Shown here: one piece after another, positions 42,821-50,957 of the stretch
How positions within the stretch are numbered: position 1 is the stretch's first letter
Layout: every line of letters begins with the position of its first letter
NCBI RefSeq assembly: GCF_005222485.1
Contig: NZ_CP029078.1
Location: forward strand, 3,965,501 to 4,029,500
Reading direction: 5' to 3'
From: Streptomyces griseoviridis
GTDB taxonomy: Bacteria; Actinomycetota; Actinomycetes; Streptomycetales; Streptomycetaceae
DNA length: 64,000 nucleotides
Notes under the pieces: generated by a model
The model's database searches: none
What the model saw: the letters and a program-made list of their open reading frames with translations, nothing else
What the model was told of the DNA's origin: nothing
Translations under genes and position numbers: made by a program

Positions 42821-44461
42821 TCACAGGCCGCCGCGCCCGCGCAGCTCGCCCTTGACGACCTTGCCGCTCGCGTTGCGCGGCAGCCGGGCCACGAACTCCA
42901 CCTGCCGGGGCACCTTGTAGTTGGCCATCTCGCGGCGCGACCAGGCGATCAGGTCGTCCGCCGTGCTGCGCGCGCCCGGCCTGCGCACCACGTACGCCCT
43001 GCCGACCTCGCCGAGCCGGTCGTCGGGCACCCCGACGACCGCGATGTCCGCCACGTCCGGGTGCAGGCCGAGGAGTTGCTCGATCTCCGCCGGGTACGCG
43101 TTGAAGCCGCCGACGATGAACATGTCCTTGATCCGGTCGGTGATCCGGAGGTTGCCCGCCGGGTCCAGGATGCCCACGTCCCCGGTGCGCAGCCAGCCGT
43201 CACCGCTGACGGCGTCCGCCGCCGCCCCCTCGGCCGCCTCGCCGTCGCCGCCGTCCCCGCCGTCCCCTCCTTCGTAACCCCGCATCACGTTGAAGCCCCG
43301 CACCAGCACCTCGCCGGGGCGGCCGGGCGGCAGCGGGGTGCCCTCCGGGTCGACGACTTGTACCTCGGTGCCCGGGATGGCGCGGCCCGACGTCGACGCC
43401 ACGACCTCCGGCGGATCGCCCCTGCGGCACATCGTGACGATGCCGCTCGCCTCGGAGAGGCCGTAGGCCGTCAGGACCGTGCCGACGCCGAGTTCGCCGC
43501 GCAGCCGCTCCACGAGACGCAGCGGGACCACGGCCGCGCCGGTCACCACCAGGCGCAGCGCCGACAGGTCGTGCGCCTGCCTCGCCGGGTGGTCGAGGAG
43601 CGACTGGTGCAGGGTCGGCGGTCCCGGCAGCACCGACACCCGCTCCGCCGCGATGTTCGCGAGCACGGCGTCGACGTCGAAGACCGGCTGCGGGATCATC
43701 GTCGCGCCCCGCATGAGGCAGGCCAGGACGCCCGCCTTGTAGCCGAAGGTGTGGAAGAACGGGTTGACGATCAGATAGCGGTCGCCGCGGCGCAGCCCCG
43801 CGAGGTCGCTCCAGATCTCGTACGCCCGCAGCGTCTGCGCGTGGGTGATCGCCACGCCCTTGGGGCGGCCGGTGGTCCCCGAGGTGAAGACGAGGTCCGA
43901 CGGCCGGTCGCCGCGCACCGCCGCCGCCCGCGCCCGCACCTCGCCCGCCGCGACCGTGCCGCCGCCGGCCAGGAACTCCTGCCAGGTGCGGAAACCGGCG
44001 GGCGCGTCCCCCGACAGCACCACCACCTCGCGCAGCTCGGGCAGTCCCGGCAACGGCCCCCGGCCGGGCCCCGCACCGGCCGCGCGGCGCAGCGCCGCCA
44101 CGTACGAGGTGCCCAGGAACGCCCCCGTCACGAACAGCAGCCTGGCCCGGCTCGCGCGCAGCGCGTAGGCCGCCTCGGCGCCCTTGAAGCGGGTGTTGAG
44201 CGGCACCAGGACCGCACCGGCCGAGACCGCGCCGAGCGCGGCGACGATCCAGTCGAGCGAGTTGGGCGCCCAGACCGCGACCCGGTCGCCCGGCGCGAGG
44301 CCGTGGGCGACGCAGGCCGCCGCCGCGCGCTCGACGCGGGCGCCGAGTTCGCCGTAGGAGATCCGGGTCCTTCCCTCGACGACCGCCTCGGTGTCGGCGT
44401 ACCGCTCGGCCGCCGCGCGGACCAGTCCGGGGATGCTGCCCCACTCCACGTCACCACGCAC
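42821..44461 (-). CDS. Acyl-CoA synthetase, FadD3-like
   Basis: The 546-residue AMP-forming ligase has the phosphate loop TSGTTGRPKG, NPFFHTFGYKAG, YGLSEASG, the hinge-region LRTGDVG, TDRIKDMFIVGGFNAYPAEIE and the catalytic Lys in NASGKVVKGEL. It converts a carboxylic acid to its CoA thioester. The FNVMRGYE segment and overall layout resemble FadD3, which activates the last two rings in steroid degradation (HIP), but specificity cannot be read from sequence. A Gly/Asp/Glu-rich insertion lies near residue 405. It is divergent from the Ltp2-like thiolase gene, with two operator copies between. Confidence 0.9.
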   Translation of the reverse strand: MRGDVEWGSIPGLVRAAAERYADTEAVVEGRTRISYGELGARVERAAAACVAHGLAPGDRVAVWAPNSLDWIVAALGAVSAGAVLVPLNTRFKGAEAAYALRASRARLLFVTGAFLGTSYVAALRRAAGAGPGRGPLPGLPELREVVVLSGDAPAGFRTWQEFLAGGGTVAAGEVRARAAAVRGDRPSDLVFTSGTTGRPKGVAITHAQTLRAYEIWSDLAGLRRGDRYLIVNPFFHTFGYKAGVLACLMRGATMIPQPVFDVDAVLANIAAERVSVLPGPPTLHQSLLDHPARQAHDLSALRLVVTGAAVVPLRLVERLRGELGVGTVLTAYGLSEASGIVTMCRRGDPPEVVASTSGRAIPGTEVQVVDPEGTPLPPGRPGEVLVRGFNVMRGYEGGDGGDGGDGEAAEGAAADAVSGDGWLRTGDVGILDPAGNLRITDRIKDMFIVGGFNAYPAEIEQLLGLHPDVADIAVVGVPDDRLGEVGRAYVVRRPGARSTADDLIAWSRREMANYKVPRQVEFVARLPRNASGKVVKGELRGRGGL

Positions 44462-44492
44462 GACCGGCCTCCAGCCCTCCGCACACCCGTAG

Positions 44493-44507
44493 CTGACGGA
44501 CCATCAG
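44493..44507. promoter_or_regulatory. Palindromic operator CTGACGGACCATCAG (site 5)
   Basis: This element matches CTGACG-NNN-CGTCAG with one mismatch. It lies 32 bases upstream of the ligase start. Its centre is 27 bases from that of site 6. Confidence 0.65.
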
Positions 44508-44519
44508 ATTAGCTGTAGC

Positions 44520-44534
44520 CTGACGACCTGTCAG
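44520..44534. promoter_or_regulatory. Palindromic operator CTGACGACCTGTCAG (site 6)
   Basis: This element matches CTGACG-NNN-CGTCAG with one mismatch. It lies 33 bases upstream of the thiolase start, nearly mirroring site 5 relative to the ligase. Each divergent gene thus has its own copy. Confidence 0.65.
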
Positions 44535-44566
44535 CACACGGTGCACGGCACGGAGGTGGGCACAGC

Positions 44567-45727
44567 ATGGCCGCAGCGGGCATCAAGGACGCGACCGCCG
44601 TCGTCGGCATCGGACAGACCGCCTTCGCCAGACACCTCCCCGAGGACGAACGCACCCTCGCCTGCCGCGCGGTGCTCGCCGCCCTCGACGACGCCGGGAT
44701 CGCGCCGGGCGAGGTCGACGCGCTCGCCTCCTACACGATGGAGGAGACCGACGAGGTCGAGCTGGCCAAGGCGGTGGGGTTCGGCGACCTCACCTGGTTC
44801 GGCAGGATCGGCTACGGCGGCGGCGGTTCGTGCGCGACGGTCGCGCAGCTCGCCGCCGCGATAGCGAGCGGGCAGGCCAGTGTCGGCGTCGCCTGGCGCT
44901 CCCGCAAACGCGGCAGCGGCGCCCGCCCCTGGACCGACACCGTCCGCCAACTCCCCACGCCCGCCCAGTGGACGCGCCCCTTCGGGCTGCTCAGACCCGT
45001 CGACGAGATCGCCATGCTGACCCGGCGCTATCTGCACGAGTACGGCGCCACCCGCGACCACCTCTTCAACGTCGCGCTCGCCTGCCGCAACCGGGCCAAC
45101 CAGAACCCGGACGCGATGATGTACGACCGGCCGCTGACCCGCGAGATGTACATGACGTCCCGGTGGATCAGCGAGCCGCTCTGCCTCTTCGACAACTGCC
45201 TGGAGACGGACGGGGCGTTGGCGTGCGTGGTGGTCGGAGCCGAGCGGGCGAGGGACTGCCGGCGCCGGCCGGTGCTGATCCACGCCGCCGCCCAGGGCCT
45301 GCCCGCCCAGCACCACGGCATGGTCAACTACTGGAACGACGACCCGCTCACCGGACCCGCCTGGGCCGCCGCCCGGCACCTGTGGAAGCACGCCGACCTG
45401 ACCCCCGAGGACGTCGACGTGGCGCAGATCTACGACGCGTTCACCGCCCTGGTCCCGCTCTCCCTGGAGGGCTACGGCTTCTGCGGGCGCGGCGAGGGCG
45501 GCGCGTTCACCGAGCAGGGCGCCCTGGAGACCGGCGGCCGGCTGCCCCTCAACACGGGCGGCGGCGGCCTCAGCGAGGCGTACGTGCACGGCTTCAACCT
45601 CATCACCGAGGGAGTGAAACAGCTCCGCGGCACCAGCACCGCTCAGGTGCCGGGGGCGACGACGTGCCTGGTGACGGCGGGCGAGGGGGTGCCGACCTCG
45701 GCGCTGCTGCTGCGCGCGGGGGACTGA
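44567..45727 (+). CDS. Ltp2-like thiolase-fold aldolase (lipid-transfer family)
   Basis: The 386-residue thiolase-fold protein belongs to the lipid-transfer (SCP-x/Ltp) branch. Tyr289 (IYDAFTAL) and Tyr339 (LSEAYVHG) are 50 residues apart, the same spacing as the two catalytic tyrosines reported for the steroid retro-aldolase Ltp2. A Cys is also present at the usual nucleophile position (GGGGSCATVAQ, Cys89), whereas the His-Pro motif of true thiolases is absent. Together with the next gene, a DUF35 protein, it probably forms a retro-aldolase that cleaves a beta-hydroxyacyl-CoA. It is first of three coupled genes. Confidence 0.85.
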   Translation: MAAAGIKDATAVVGIGQTAFARHLPEDERTLACRAVLAALDDAGIAPGEVDALASYTMEETDEVELAKAVGFGDLTWFGRIGYGGGGSCATVAQLAAAIASGQASVGVAWRSRKRGSGARPWTDTVRQLPTPAQWTRPFGLLRPVDEIAMLTRRYLHEYGATRDHLFNVALACRNRANQNPDAMMYDRPLTREMYMTSRWISEPLCLFDNCLETDGALACVVVGAERARDCRRRPVLIHAAAQGLPAQHHGMVNYWNDDPLTGPAWAAARHLWKHADLTPEDVDVAQIYDAFTALVPLSLEGYGFCGRGEGGAFTEQGALETGGRLPLNTGGGGLSEAYVHGFNLITEGVKQLRGTSTAQVPGATTCLVTAGEGVPTSALLLRAGD

Positions 45728-45782
45728 CCGTGGCCGCGGTCACCACACGGAGGTCCAACAGCACGTTCACGGAGAGGAGTTG

Positions 45783-46205
45783 ATGGCGTTGCTGACCCCG
45801 GTCGTCGACCCCGACGGCGCCCCCTTCTGGGAGCACGCCCGCGCGGGCCGGCTGCACATCCAGGCGTGCGCGGACTGCGGCACGTTCCGCTTCCCGCCGC
45901 GCCCCTGCTGCCCGCACTGCCAGTCGTTCGGCCAGGAGTGGCGCCGGGTGAGCGGCCACGGCCGGATCTGGTCGTACGTCGTCCCGCACCCGCCCCTGCT
46001 GCCCGACTACGCCGCGCAGGCCCCCTACAACGTGATCGTCGTCGAACTCGACGACGCCCCGCGGGTGCGGCTGGTCGGCAACCTCGTCACGGAGGCCGGG
46101 GCGCGGCTCGACTCGGTACCGCCCGAGCAGATCAGGATCGGGGCCAGGGTGCGGGTGGTGTTCGACGGCACGGGCCTGCCGCAATGGGTGCGGGAGCGGC
46201 CGTGA
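45783..46205 (+). CDS. DUF35 OB-fold protein, acyl-CoA-binding partner of the thiolase
   Basis: The ATG at 45783 follows GGAGAGGAG. The 140-residue product has an N-terminal rubredoxin-like zinc knuckle (CADCGTFRFPPRPCCPHC), then an OB fold (GRIWSYVVPHPPLLP and IGARVRVVFDGT). In the Ltp2-ChsH2 complex the DUF35 domain binds the CoA moiety and is needed for aldolase activity. The gene order here predicts the same partnership. Its stop overlaps the next start (GTGA). Confidence 0.9.
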   Translation: MALLTPVVDPDGAPFWEHARAGRLHIQACADCGTFRFPPRPCCPHCQSFGQEWRRVSGHGRIWSYVVPHPPLLPDYAAQAPYNVIVVELDDAPRVRLVGNLVTEAGARLDSVPPEQIRIGARVRVVFDGTGLPQWVRERP

Positions 46206-46972
46206 CGGTACGGCTGGACACCGACGCCTCGACCGGCGTGGCCGTCGTCACCCTGGACCGGCCGGACCGCCTCAACGCGATCGACCTCGCGGCCCGTGAC
46301 GAACTGCGGTCCGTGTGGCGGGCGTTGCGGTTCGACGCGGCGGTGCGGGCGATCGTCCTCACCGGGGCGGGGGACCGGGCGTTCTGCACGGGCATCGACC
46401 GGAGCACCGAGGTCCCGCAGCCCGACTCGCCCTACATGACGGACGATCCGCTGCTGCGGGCGGGCCCGAAATCCAACGACCTGTGGAAACCGGTGATCGC
46501 CGCGGTGACCGGCATGGCCTGCGGCGGGGCCTTCTACCTGCTGGGCGAGGCCGAGTTCGTGGTCGCCGACCCCGGCGCCACGTTCTTCGACCCGCACACC
46601 ACGTACGGGATGGTCAGCGCGTACGAGTCGATGCTGATGGCGGCGCGGATGCCGTACGGGGAGGTGGCGCGGATGGCGCTGCTCGGCACGGCGGAACGGA
46701 TCGGCGCGGCCCGCGCCCACCAGATCGGCCTGGTCTCCGAAGTGACGTCGCCAGGAGGCGCGTTGGCCGCCGCGGTGCGGAGCGCGACCGTCGTCGCCGG
46801 GTACCCGACGGTGGCCGTGCAGGGCACGGTGCGGGCGCTGTGGGCGGCCAGGGAGACGGCCCTCGCCGCCGGCTTCGCCCAGGCCCCGCACCTGATCGCA
46901 CTGGGCAACCTGCCGGCGCGGGAGCAGTCGGCGCTGTTCGGCGCGCGGGGCACGGAGTTCGAGGTGCGCTGA
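46202..46972 (+). CDS. Crotonase-fold enoyl-CoA hydratase/hydrolase family protein
   Basis: The GTG at 46202 overlaps the DUF35 stop. The 256-residue protein starts VRLDTDASTGVAVVTLDRPD and has both oxyanion-hole segments (RAFCTGIDRS and GMACGGAFYLLGE). The two catalytic glutamates of true enoyl-CoA hydratases are not at their usual places: the loop reads FFDPHTTYGMVSAYESMLM. The reaction may therefore be an isomerisation or C-C hydrolysis, as seen in some ring-opening crotonases, rather than simple hydration. It is the last gene of the thiolase-DUF35 operon. Confidence 0.82.
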   Translation: MTVRLDTDASTGVAVVTLDRPDRLNAIDLAARDELRSVWRALRFDAAVRAIVLTGAGDRAFCTGIDRSTEVPQPDSPYMTDDPLLRAGPKSNDLWKPVIAAVTGMACGGAFYLLGEAEFVVADPGATFFDPHTTYGMVSAYESMLMAARMPYGEVARMALLGTAERIGAARAHQIGLVSEVTSPGGALAAAVRSATVVAGYPTVAVQGTVRALWAARETALAAGFAQAPHLIALGNLPAREQSALFGARGTEFEVR

Positions 46973-46989
46973 GGCGGCGTCCGGGGGAC

Positions 46990-47070
46990 CTGAGCGGCGC
47001 GGCGCGGCGCAGATCGGAGCGGAGCGGAGCGGGGCGGCGCGGATCGGAGCGGCGCGACGGCGACCGGAGC
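46990..47070. repeat. Short GGAGC/GCGGC repeat array after the crotonase stop
   Basis: Irregular GGAGC and GGCGC pentamers fill the gap. GATCGGAGCGG occurs exactly at 47012 and 47042, a period of 30. No gene is visible here. Confidence 0.7.
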
Positions 47071-47098
47071 GCTTTCCTCCGCGCATAGGGTCGACGGT

Positions 47099-47851
47099 AT
47101 GAAGATCGCAACGGGGAGGGTCGCGGTGGCGGCGGCTTCAGGGGCGGTGTTCGGGGCGGCGACCTCGCTGGCGAACGCGCTGTCGTCGCCGTACTCCCGG
47201 CTGGGAGCGCCACTGACGGGCACCGTCCCCGGCCGGACGGCCAAGGTACTGAGTCTGCTGCTGGACGCCGGCTGGTCCTGGGCAGCGCTCGCGGTCCTGG
47301 CGGGGGCGGGAGCGGCAGCGGGGCTGGGGGTAGCAGGTTCGGTCCGGGGCGCGGGGGCGGGGACGGGGTTGAGAGCCGCAGGGCCCGCCCGGGGCACGGT
47401 GGCGGGGACGGGGGCGGGGGCGGGGGCGGGGCTGGGGATCGCCGGTCTCGTCCGGGGCGCGGCGGCGGGAGTGGTGTCGCTGGCGGTCGCCTCGACGGCG
47501 TACTACGCCATGGACACGGTGGTCTTCGACGGCGGCACGGACACCCTCCTCTGGGTGATGGTGTCGGTGCCGTTCGGCTCGGTCCTCGGCGCGATCGGCG
47601 CGGCGGCCCGACGCCCGGGAGCGGTCGGTCTGCTCGCCGCGCTGACGGTGCCTGCGGGCGCGGCGGCCCAGATGCTGCTGATACCACCCAGGCCGCACCT
47701 CACCGTGACGGCGTCCATCGTGGTCGCGGAGACCGTCGTCTGGACCGGGGCCGCGCTGGGCACGGCCCTGGCGGTCCGCCAGTTCCTGCTCCAGCGGCGC
47801 ACCTCACGGACCACCACCCCGGCCGACGCCACGGCGCTCCCGACCCTGTGA
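47099..47851 (+). CDS. Gly/Ala-rich membrane protein, unknown function
   Basis: The 250-residue product has an N-terminal hydrophobic segment, a Gly/Ala/Arg-rich middle (about residues 60-125) encoded by repetitive G-tracts, and three to four further helices (for example LLWVMVSVPFGSVLGAIGAA). The polar C-terminus ends in Thr/Arg-rich residues. I recognise no family. It lies between the crotonase operon and an XRE-type regulator. A strong ribosome binding site is not evident. Confidence 0.6.
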   Translation: MKIATGRVAVAAASGAVFGAATSLANALSSPYSRLGAPLTGTVPGRTAKVLSLLLDAGWSWAALAVLAGAGAAAGLGVAGSVRGAGAGTGLRAAGPARGTVAGTGAGAGAGLGIAGLVRGAAAGVVSLAVASTAYYAMDTVVFDGGTDTLLWVMVSVPFGSVLGAIGAAARRPGAVGLLAALTVPAGAAAQMLLIPPRPHLTVTASIVVAETVVWTGAALGTALAVRQFLLQRRTSRTTTPADATALPTL

Positions 47852-48015
47852 GACACACCCCAGGGGGCCGGGCCCGGGACCGCCGTCACGGAGGCGGCCG
47901 GGGTGGGGACACCCGATGGCGGGGCGGACGGAGCGGACGGCGCGCCTGACGGTGTGGCCGACGGGGGCCCTGGCAGGGACTCTCTCCGCGGGCGGGCCAC
48001 GCCTACCCTGACGGT

Positions 48016-48936
48016 ATGGACAACCGGGCCGAAATCCGCGCTTTCCTGAAGTCCCGCCGCGACCGGGTCACGCCGGAGCAGGCCGGTCTGCCCGTGTACG
48101 GCAACCGCCGGGTGACGGGACTGCGCCGCAACGAGGTCGCCCTGCTCGCCGGGATGAGCGTGGAGTACTACACCCGGCTGGAGCGAGGCGGTCTCGGCGG
48201 CGCCTCGGACGCCGTCCTGGACGCGCTCGGCCGAGCGCTGCGCCTCGACGACACGGAGCGGGCGCACCTGTACGACCTGCGCGCCACCGCCTCGGGCTCC
48301 GCGCGGGCGCGGCGGGGCGCCCCGGCGCGTCCGGCGGTCCGGGCGGGGGTGCGGCGGATGCTGGACGCGATGCCGACGCTGCCGGTGCTGGTGACGGACC
48401 AGCGTTTCGACGTCCTGCTGGCGAACCCGCTCGCGCGGGCCCTGTACGCGCCGGCCTTCGAGGACGCCTCGGGCAAGGCGGCCAACACGGCCCGCTTCTG
48501 CTTCCTCAGCCCGGCGGCCCGGCAGTACTACGTCGACTGGGAGCAGATCGCCCGGACGGCGGTGGGCGCGCTGCGGGTGGCCGCCGCGAAGGACCCCTAC
48601 GACCGCGCGCTGTCCGACCTGATCGGCGAGCTGTCCACGCGCAGCGACACCTTCCGGGTGCTGTGGGGCGCGCAGGACGTACGCGTCTTCCGGGACGGGA
48701 CGAAGCGGTTCCGGCATCCGGTGGTGGGGCGCCTCGACCTGGACCACGAGACGATGTTCCTGGCCGCCGACGACCAGGTGTGCGTGGCCGTCTACAGCGC
48801 GGCGCCCGGCAGCGCGTCGGAGGACGGCCTGAAGCTGCTGGCGTCCTGGGCGGCGACGACGGGCGACCGGGCGTCAGAGGGATCAGAGGGATCAGGGCAG
48901 TCGGAGGCGCCCGAGGAGACGGACGCGGAAGGCTGA
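48016..48936 (+). CDS. MmyB-like HTH transcriptional regulator
   Basis: The 306-residue protein starts MDNRAEIRAFLKSRRDRVTPEQAGLPVYG, the conserved opening of the family. The XRE helix-turn-helix follows (RRNEVALLAGMSVEYYTRLERG, about residues 37-58). The C-terminal MmyB ligand-binding domain (about 110-280) includes PVLVTDQRFDVLLANPLARAL. This domain is PAS-like and may bind a fatty acid or other small molecule. It precedes the aldo/keto reductase gene by 243 bases and could control it. Confidence 0.87.
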   Translation: MDNRAEIRAFLKSRRDRVTPEQAGLPVYGNRRVTGLRRNEVALLAGMSVEYYTRLERGGLGGASDAVLDALGRALRLDDTERAHLYDLRATASGSARARRGAPARPAVRAGVRRMLDAMPTLPVLVTDQRFDVLLANPLARALYAPAFEDASGKAANTARFCFLSPAARQYYVDWEQIARTAVGALRVAAAKDPYDRALSDLIGELSTRSDTFRVLWGAQDVRVFRDGTKRFRHPVVGRLDLDHETMFLAADDQVCVAVYSAAPGSASEDGLKLLASWAATTGDRASEGSEGSGQSEAPEETDAEG

Positions 48937-49179
48937 CCCGGCACCCGGCACCCGGCCCCCAGAGCCGCCCGTCCCCAACGGGACAGAGCAGAGCAGGGCA
49001 CTGAACTGCATGGATGCCGATCGGACACCGAACCGATGGGAGTCCCCGCGGGTACCCCTCACGGCGTGGACTCCCACATCCCCGCGGCCCCCGGTTGCAT
49101 GGTGAGGGCGCGGTGCCTCTCCCCTGAGGCGCCGGATCGCCCGCACACCCCACCCGCACCCCTGGAAGGAACGGAAGCG

Positions 49180-50274
49180 ATGAAGTACCGCACGCTCGGT
49201 CGTTCCGGTGTCGCCGTGTCCAAGCTGGCCCTCGGCACCATGTACTTCGGCACCGAGAACACCGAGGAGGAGTCGTTCGCGCTGCTCGACGCCTTCGTCG
49301 AGGCAGGCGGCAACCTGGTCGACACCTCGGACGTCTACTCCGGCAGCGTCTCGGAGCGGATCATCGGCCGCTGGCTGGCGGCCCGGCCCGCCGACGTCAC
49401 CGACCGCGTCGTCCTCACCTCCAAGGGCCGCTTCCCGACCGGCCCGGACGTCAACGACCTCGGCCTCTCCCGCCGTCACCTGAGCCGCGCCCTCGACGCC
49501 TCCCTGCGCCGCCTCGGTGTGGAGACGATCGACCTGTACCAGTTGCACGGCTGGGACGCGCACACCCCGGTCGAGGAGACGCTGTCCTTCCTGGACGACG
49601 CGATCCGCGCCGGGAAAGTGCACTACGCCGGGCTGTCCAACTTCACCGGCTGGCAGCTCCAGTTGACCGTCTCCACGGCCAGGGCGATGGGCGTCCACGT
49701 CCCGCTCACGCTCACGCTCCAGCAGCAGTACAGCCTGCTGTCCCGGGAGAGTGAGTTCGAGATGGTCCCCGCCGCCCTGCACAACGGCATCGGCCTGCTG
49801 CCCTGGTCCCCGCTGGCGGGCGGCTTCCTCACCGGCAAGTACCAGCGCGGCACCACGCCCGCCCCCGACACCCGGGCCGGCTCGGCCAACGAGCTGTACC
49901 AGTACGTGTCGGCCGAGTACGCGTCCCTCGACCGCAACTGGGCCACCATCGGCGAGGTCGTGCGCGTCGCGGGAGAGAGCGGCGCCACCCCCGCCCAGGT
50001 GGCCCTGAGTTGGATCGCCGACCGGCCCGGCGTCACCGCACCGATCTTCGGCGCGCGCACCCTGGCCCAGCTGCACGACAGCGTCGCAGCCGCCGACCTC
50101 ACCCTCGACGACGAGGCCGGCGCCGCACTCGAGAAGGTCAGCGCCCCCGCGCCGGGCGGCTACCCGTACGGCGCGTTCGGCACCACCCAGCGCGACCGCC
50201 GCCTGCGGGGCGGCTCCCAGGCCCAGGGAGAACTCGTCGCCGAGGGTTCCGACCATCCACTGGGCCGCGCCTGA
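49180..50274 (+). CDS. Aldo/keto reductase
   Basis: The ATG at 49180 follows GGAAGGAACGGAAG, so the longer frame from 49036 is not used. The 364-residue enzyme shows the catalytic tetrad in order: Asp in NLVDTSD, Tyr in VYSGSVSERI, Lys in VLTSKGRFP and His in YQLHGWD. The NADPH-binding end is APIFGARTLAQL. It is a KefF/YhdN-like beta-subunit AKR that reduces aldehydes or ketones. The position after an MmyB-like regulator suggests control by it. The substrate is unknown. Confidence 0.92.
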   Translation: MKYRTLGRSGVAVSKLALGTMYFGTENTEEESFALLDAFVEAGGNLVDTSDVYSGSVSERIIGRWLAARPADVTDRVVLTSKGRFPTGPDVNDLGLSRRHLSRALDASLRRLGVETIDLYQLHGWDAHTPVEETLSFLDDAIRAGKVHYAGLSNFTGWQLQLTVSTARAMGVHVPLTLTLQQQYSLLSRESEFEMVPAALHNGIGLLPWSPLAGGFLTGKYQRGTTPAPDTRAGSANELYQYVSAEYASLDRNWATIGEVVRVAGESGATPAQVALSWIADRPGVTAPIFGARTLAQLHDSVAAADLTLDDEAGAALEKVSAPAPGGYPYGAFGTTQRDRRLRGGSQAQGELVAEGSDHPLGRA

Positions 50275-50294
50275 GCGGGAACGCCCACGTCCAC

Positions 50295-50876
50295 CTACCT
50301 GATCTCCGCCCGCCGTTCGACGACGCAGTGGTCGACGGCCGCGACCAGGTCGTCCGGGGCCTTCACCCGGACGGTCGCCGTGTCCTTCGCGGCGACCGTG
50401 ATCGTGGCCGAGCGGGTGGCGAACGCCAGGTCCGCGGAGTTCTCGAAGTCGACCCGGACCGCGAAGGTGCCCTTGCGGCCGTTCGGGTTGGTGACGGCGA
50501 CCGTGGTGTACGGGTCGCGGGTGGTGGCGCAGCTGACCAGCTTCGCGGTGCCGTCCGCCTGTCCGCTGCCGCCGGTCGCGGAGGAGGCGGTGGGGGTGGA
50601 GCGGTATCCGGGACGGCGGTTCGTGGGATCGGTGGGGGCGCCGGCGCCCCCGGTGCCGTAGCTGTCGCCGTAGCCGTAGTCGTCGTCAGCCGTGGCGCTG
50701 CGGCCCGCGCTCGTGGAACTGTCGTGGTCCTGGCGTGAGTTGCTGCATCCGCCGCCGGTGCTGTCGCCGTGGCCGTGGTGCCGGCTCCCGTGCCGGCCGG
50801 TGGAGAACCCGGTCAGCGCGAGAACCGTGAGCGCGGCGACCGCCGTGTACTTGATCGTGCTTCCCCGTGTGTGCAT
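50295..50876 (-). CDS. Secreted protein of unknown function
   Basis: The ATG at 50876 gives a signal peptide (MHTRGSTIKYTAVAALTVLALTG). No good ribosome binding site precedes either this ATG or the one at 50909. The 193-residue product then has a His/Gly/Ser/Asp-rich low-complexity stretch and a C-terminal domain of about 95 residues. This domain reads LVSCATTRDPYTTVAVTNPNGR through VDHCVVERRAEIR, with two Cys that could form a disulphide and a beta-sandwich look (FxxAM82-like proteins). It is convergent with the aldo/keto reductase gene and lies just downstream of afsK. Confidence 0.7.
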   Translation of the reverse strand: MHTRGSTIKYTAVAALTVLALTGFSTGRHGSRHHGHGDSTGGGCSNSRQDHDSSTSAGRSATADDDYGYGDSYGTGGAGAPTDPTNRRPGYRSTPTASSATGGSGQADGTAKLVSCATTRDPYTTVAVTNPNGRKGTFAVRVDFENSADLAFATRSATITVAAKDTATVRVKAPDDLVAAVDHCVVERRAEIR

Positions 50877-50957
50877 GGGGGCACTGTAGGGACCGACTGT
50901 CACGGTCATGTCACCGTGATGGGGGCACCTGGAGGAGATCCCGGCGGCCGCTCCCCC

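Noticed and set aside
44567-46972. Polyketide or antibiotic biosynthesis cluster
   Set aside because: Thiolase, DUF35 and ligase genes can occur in biosynthesis, but no carrier protein, ketosynthase, NRPS module or tailoring set is present. A catabolic role fits better.
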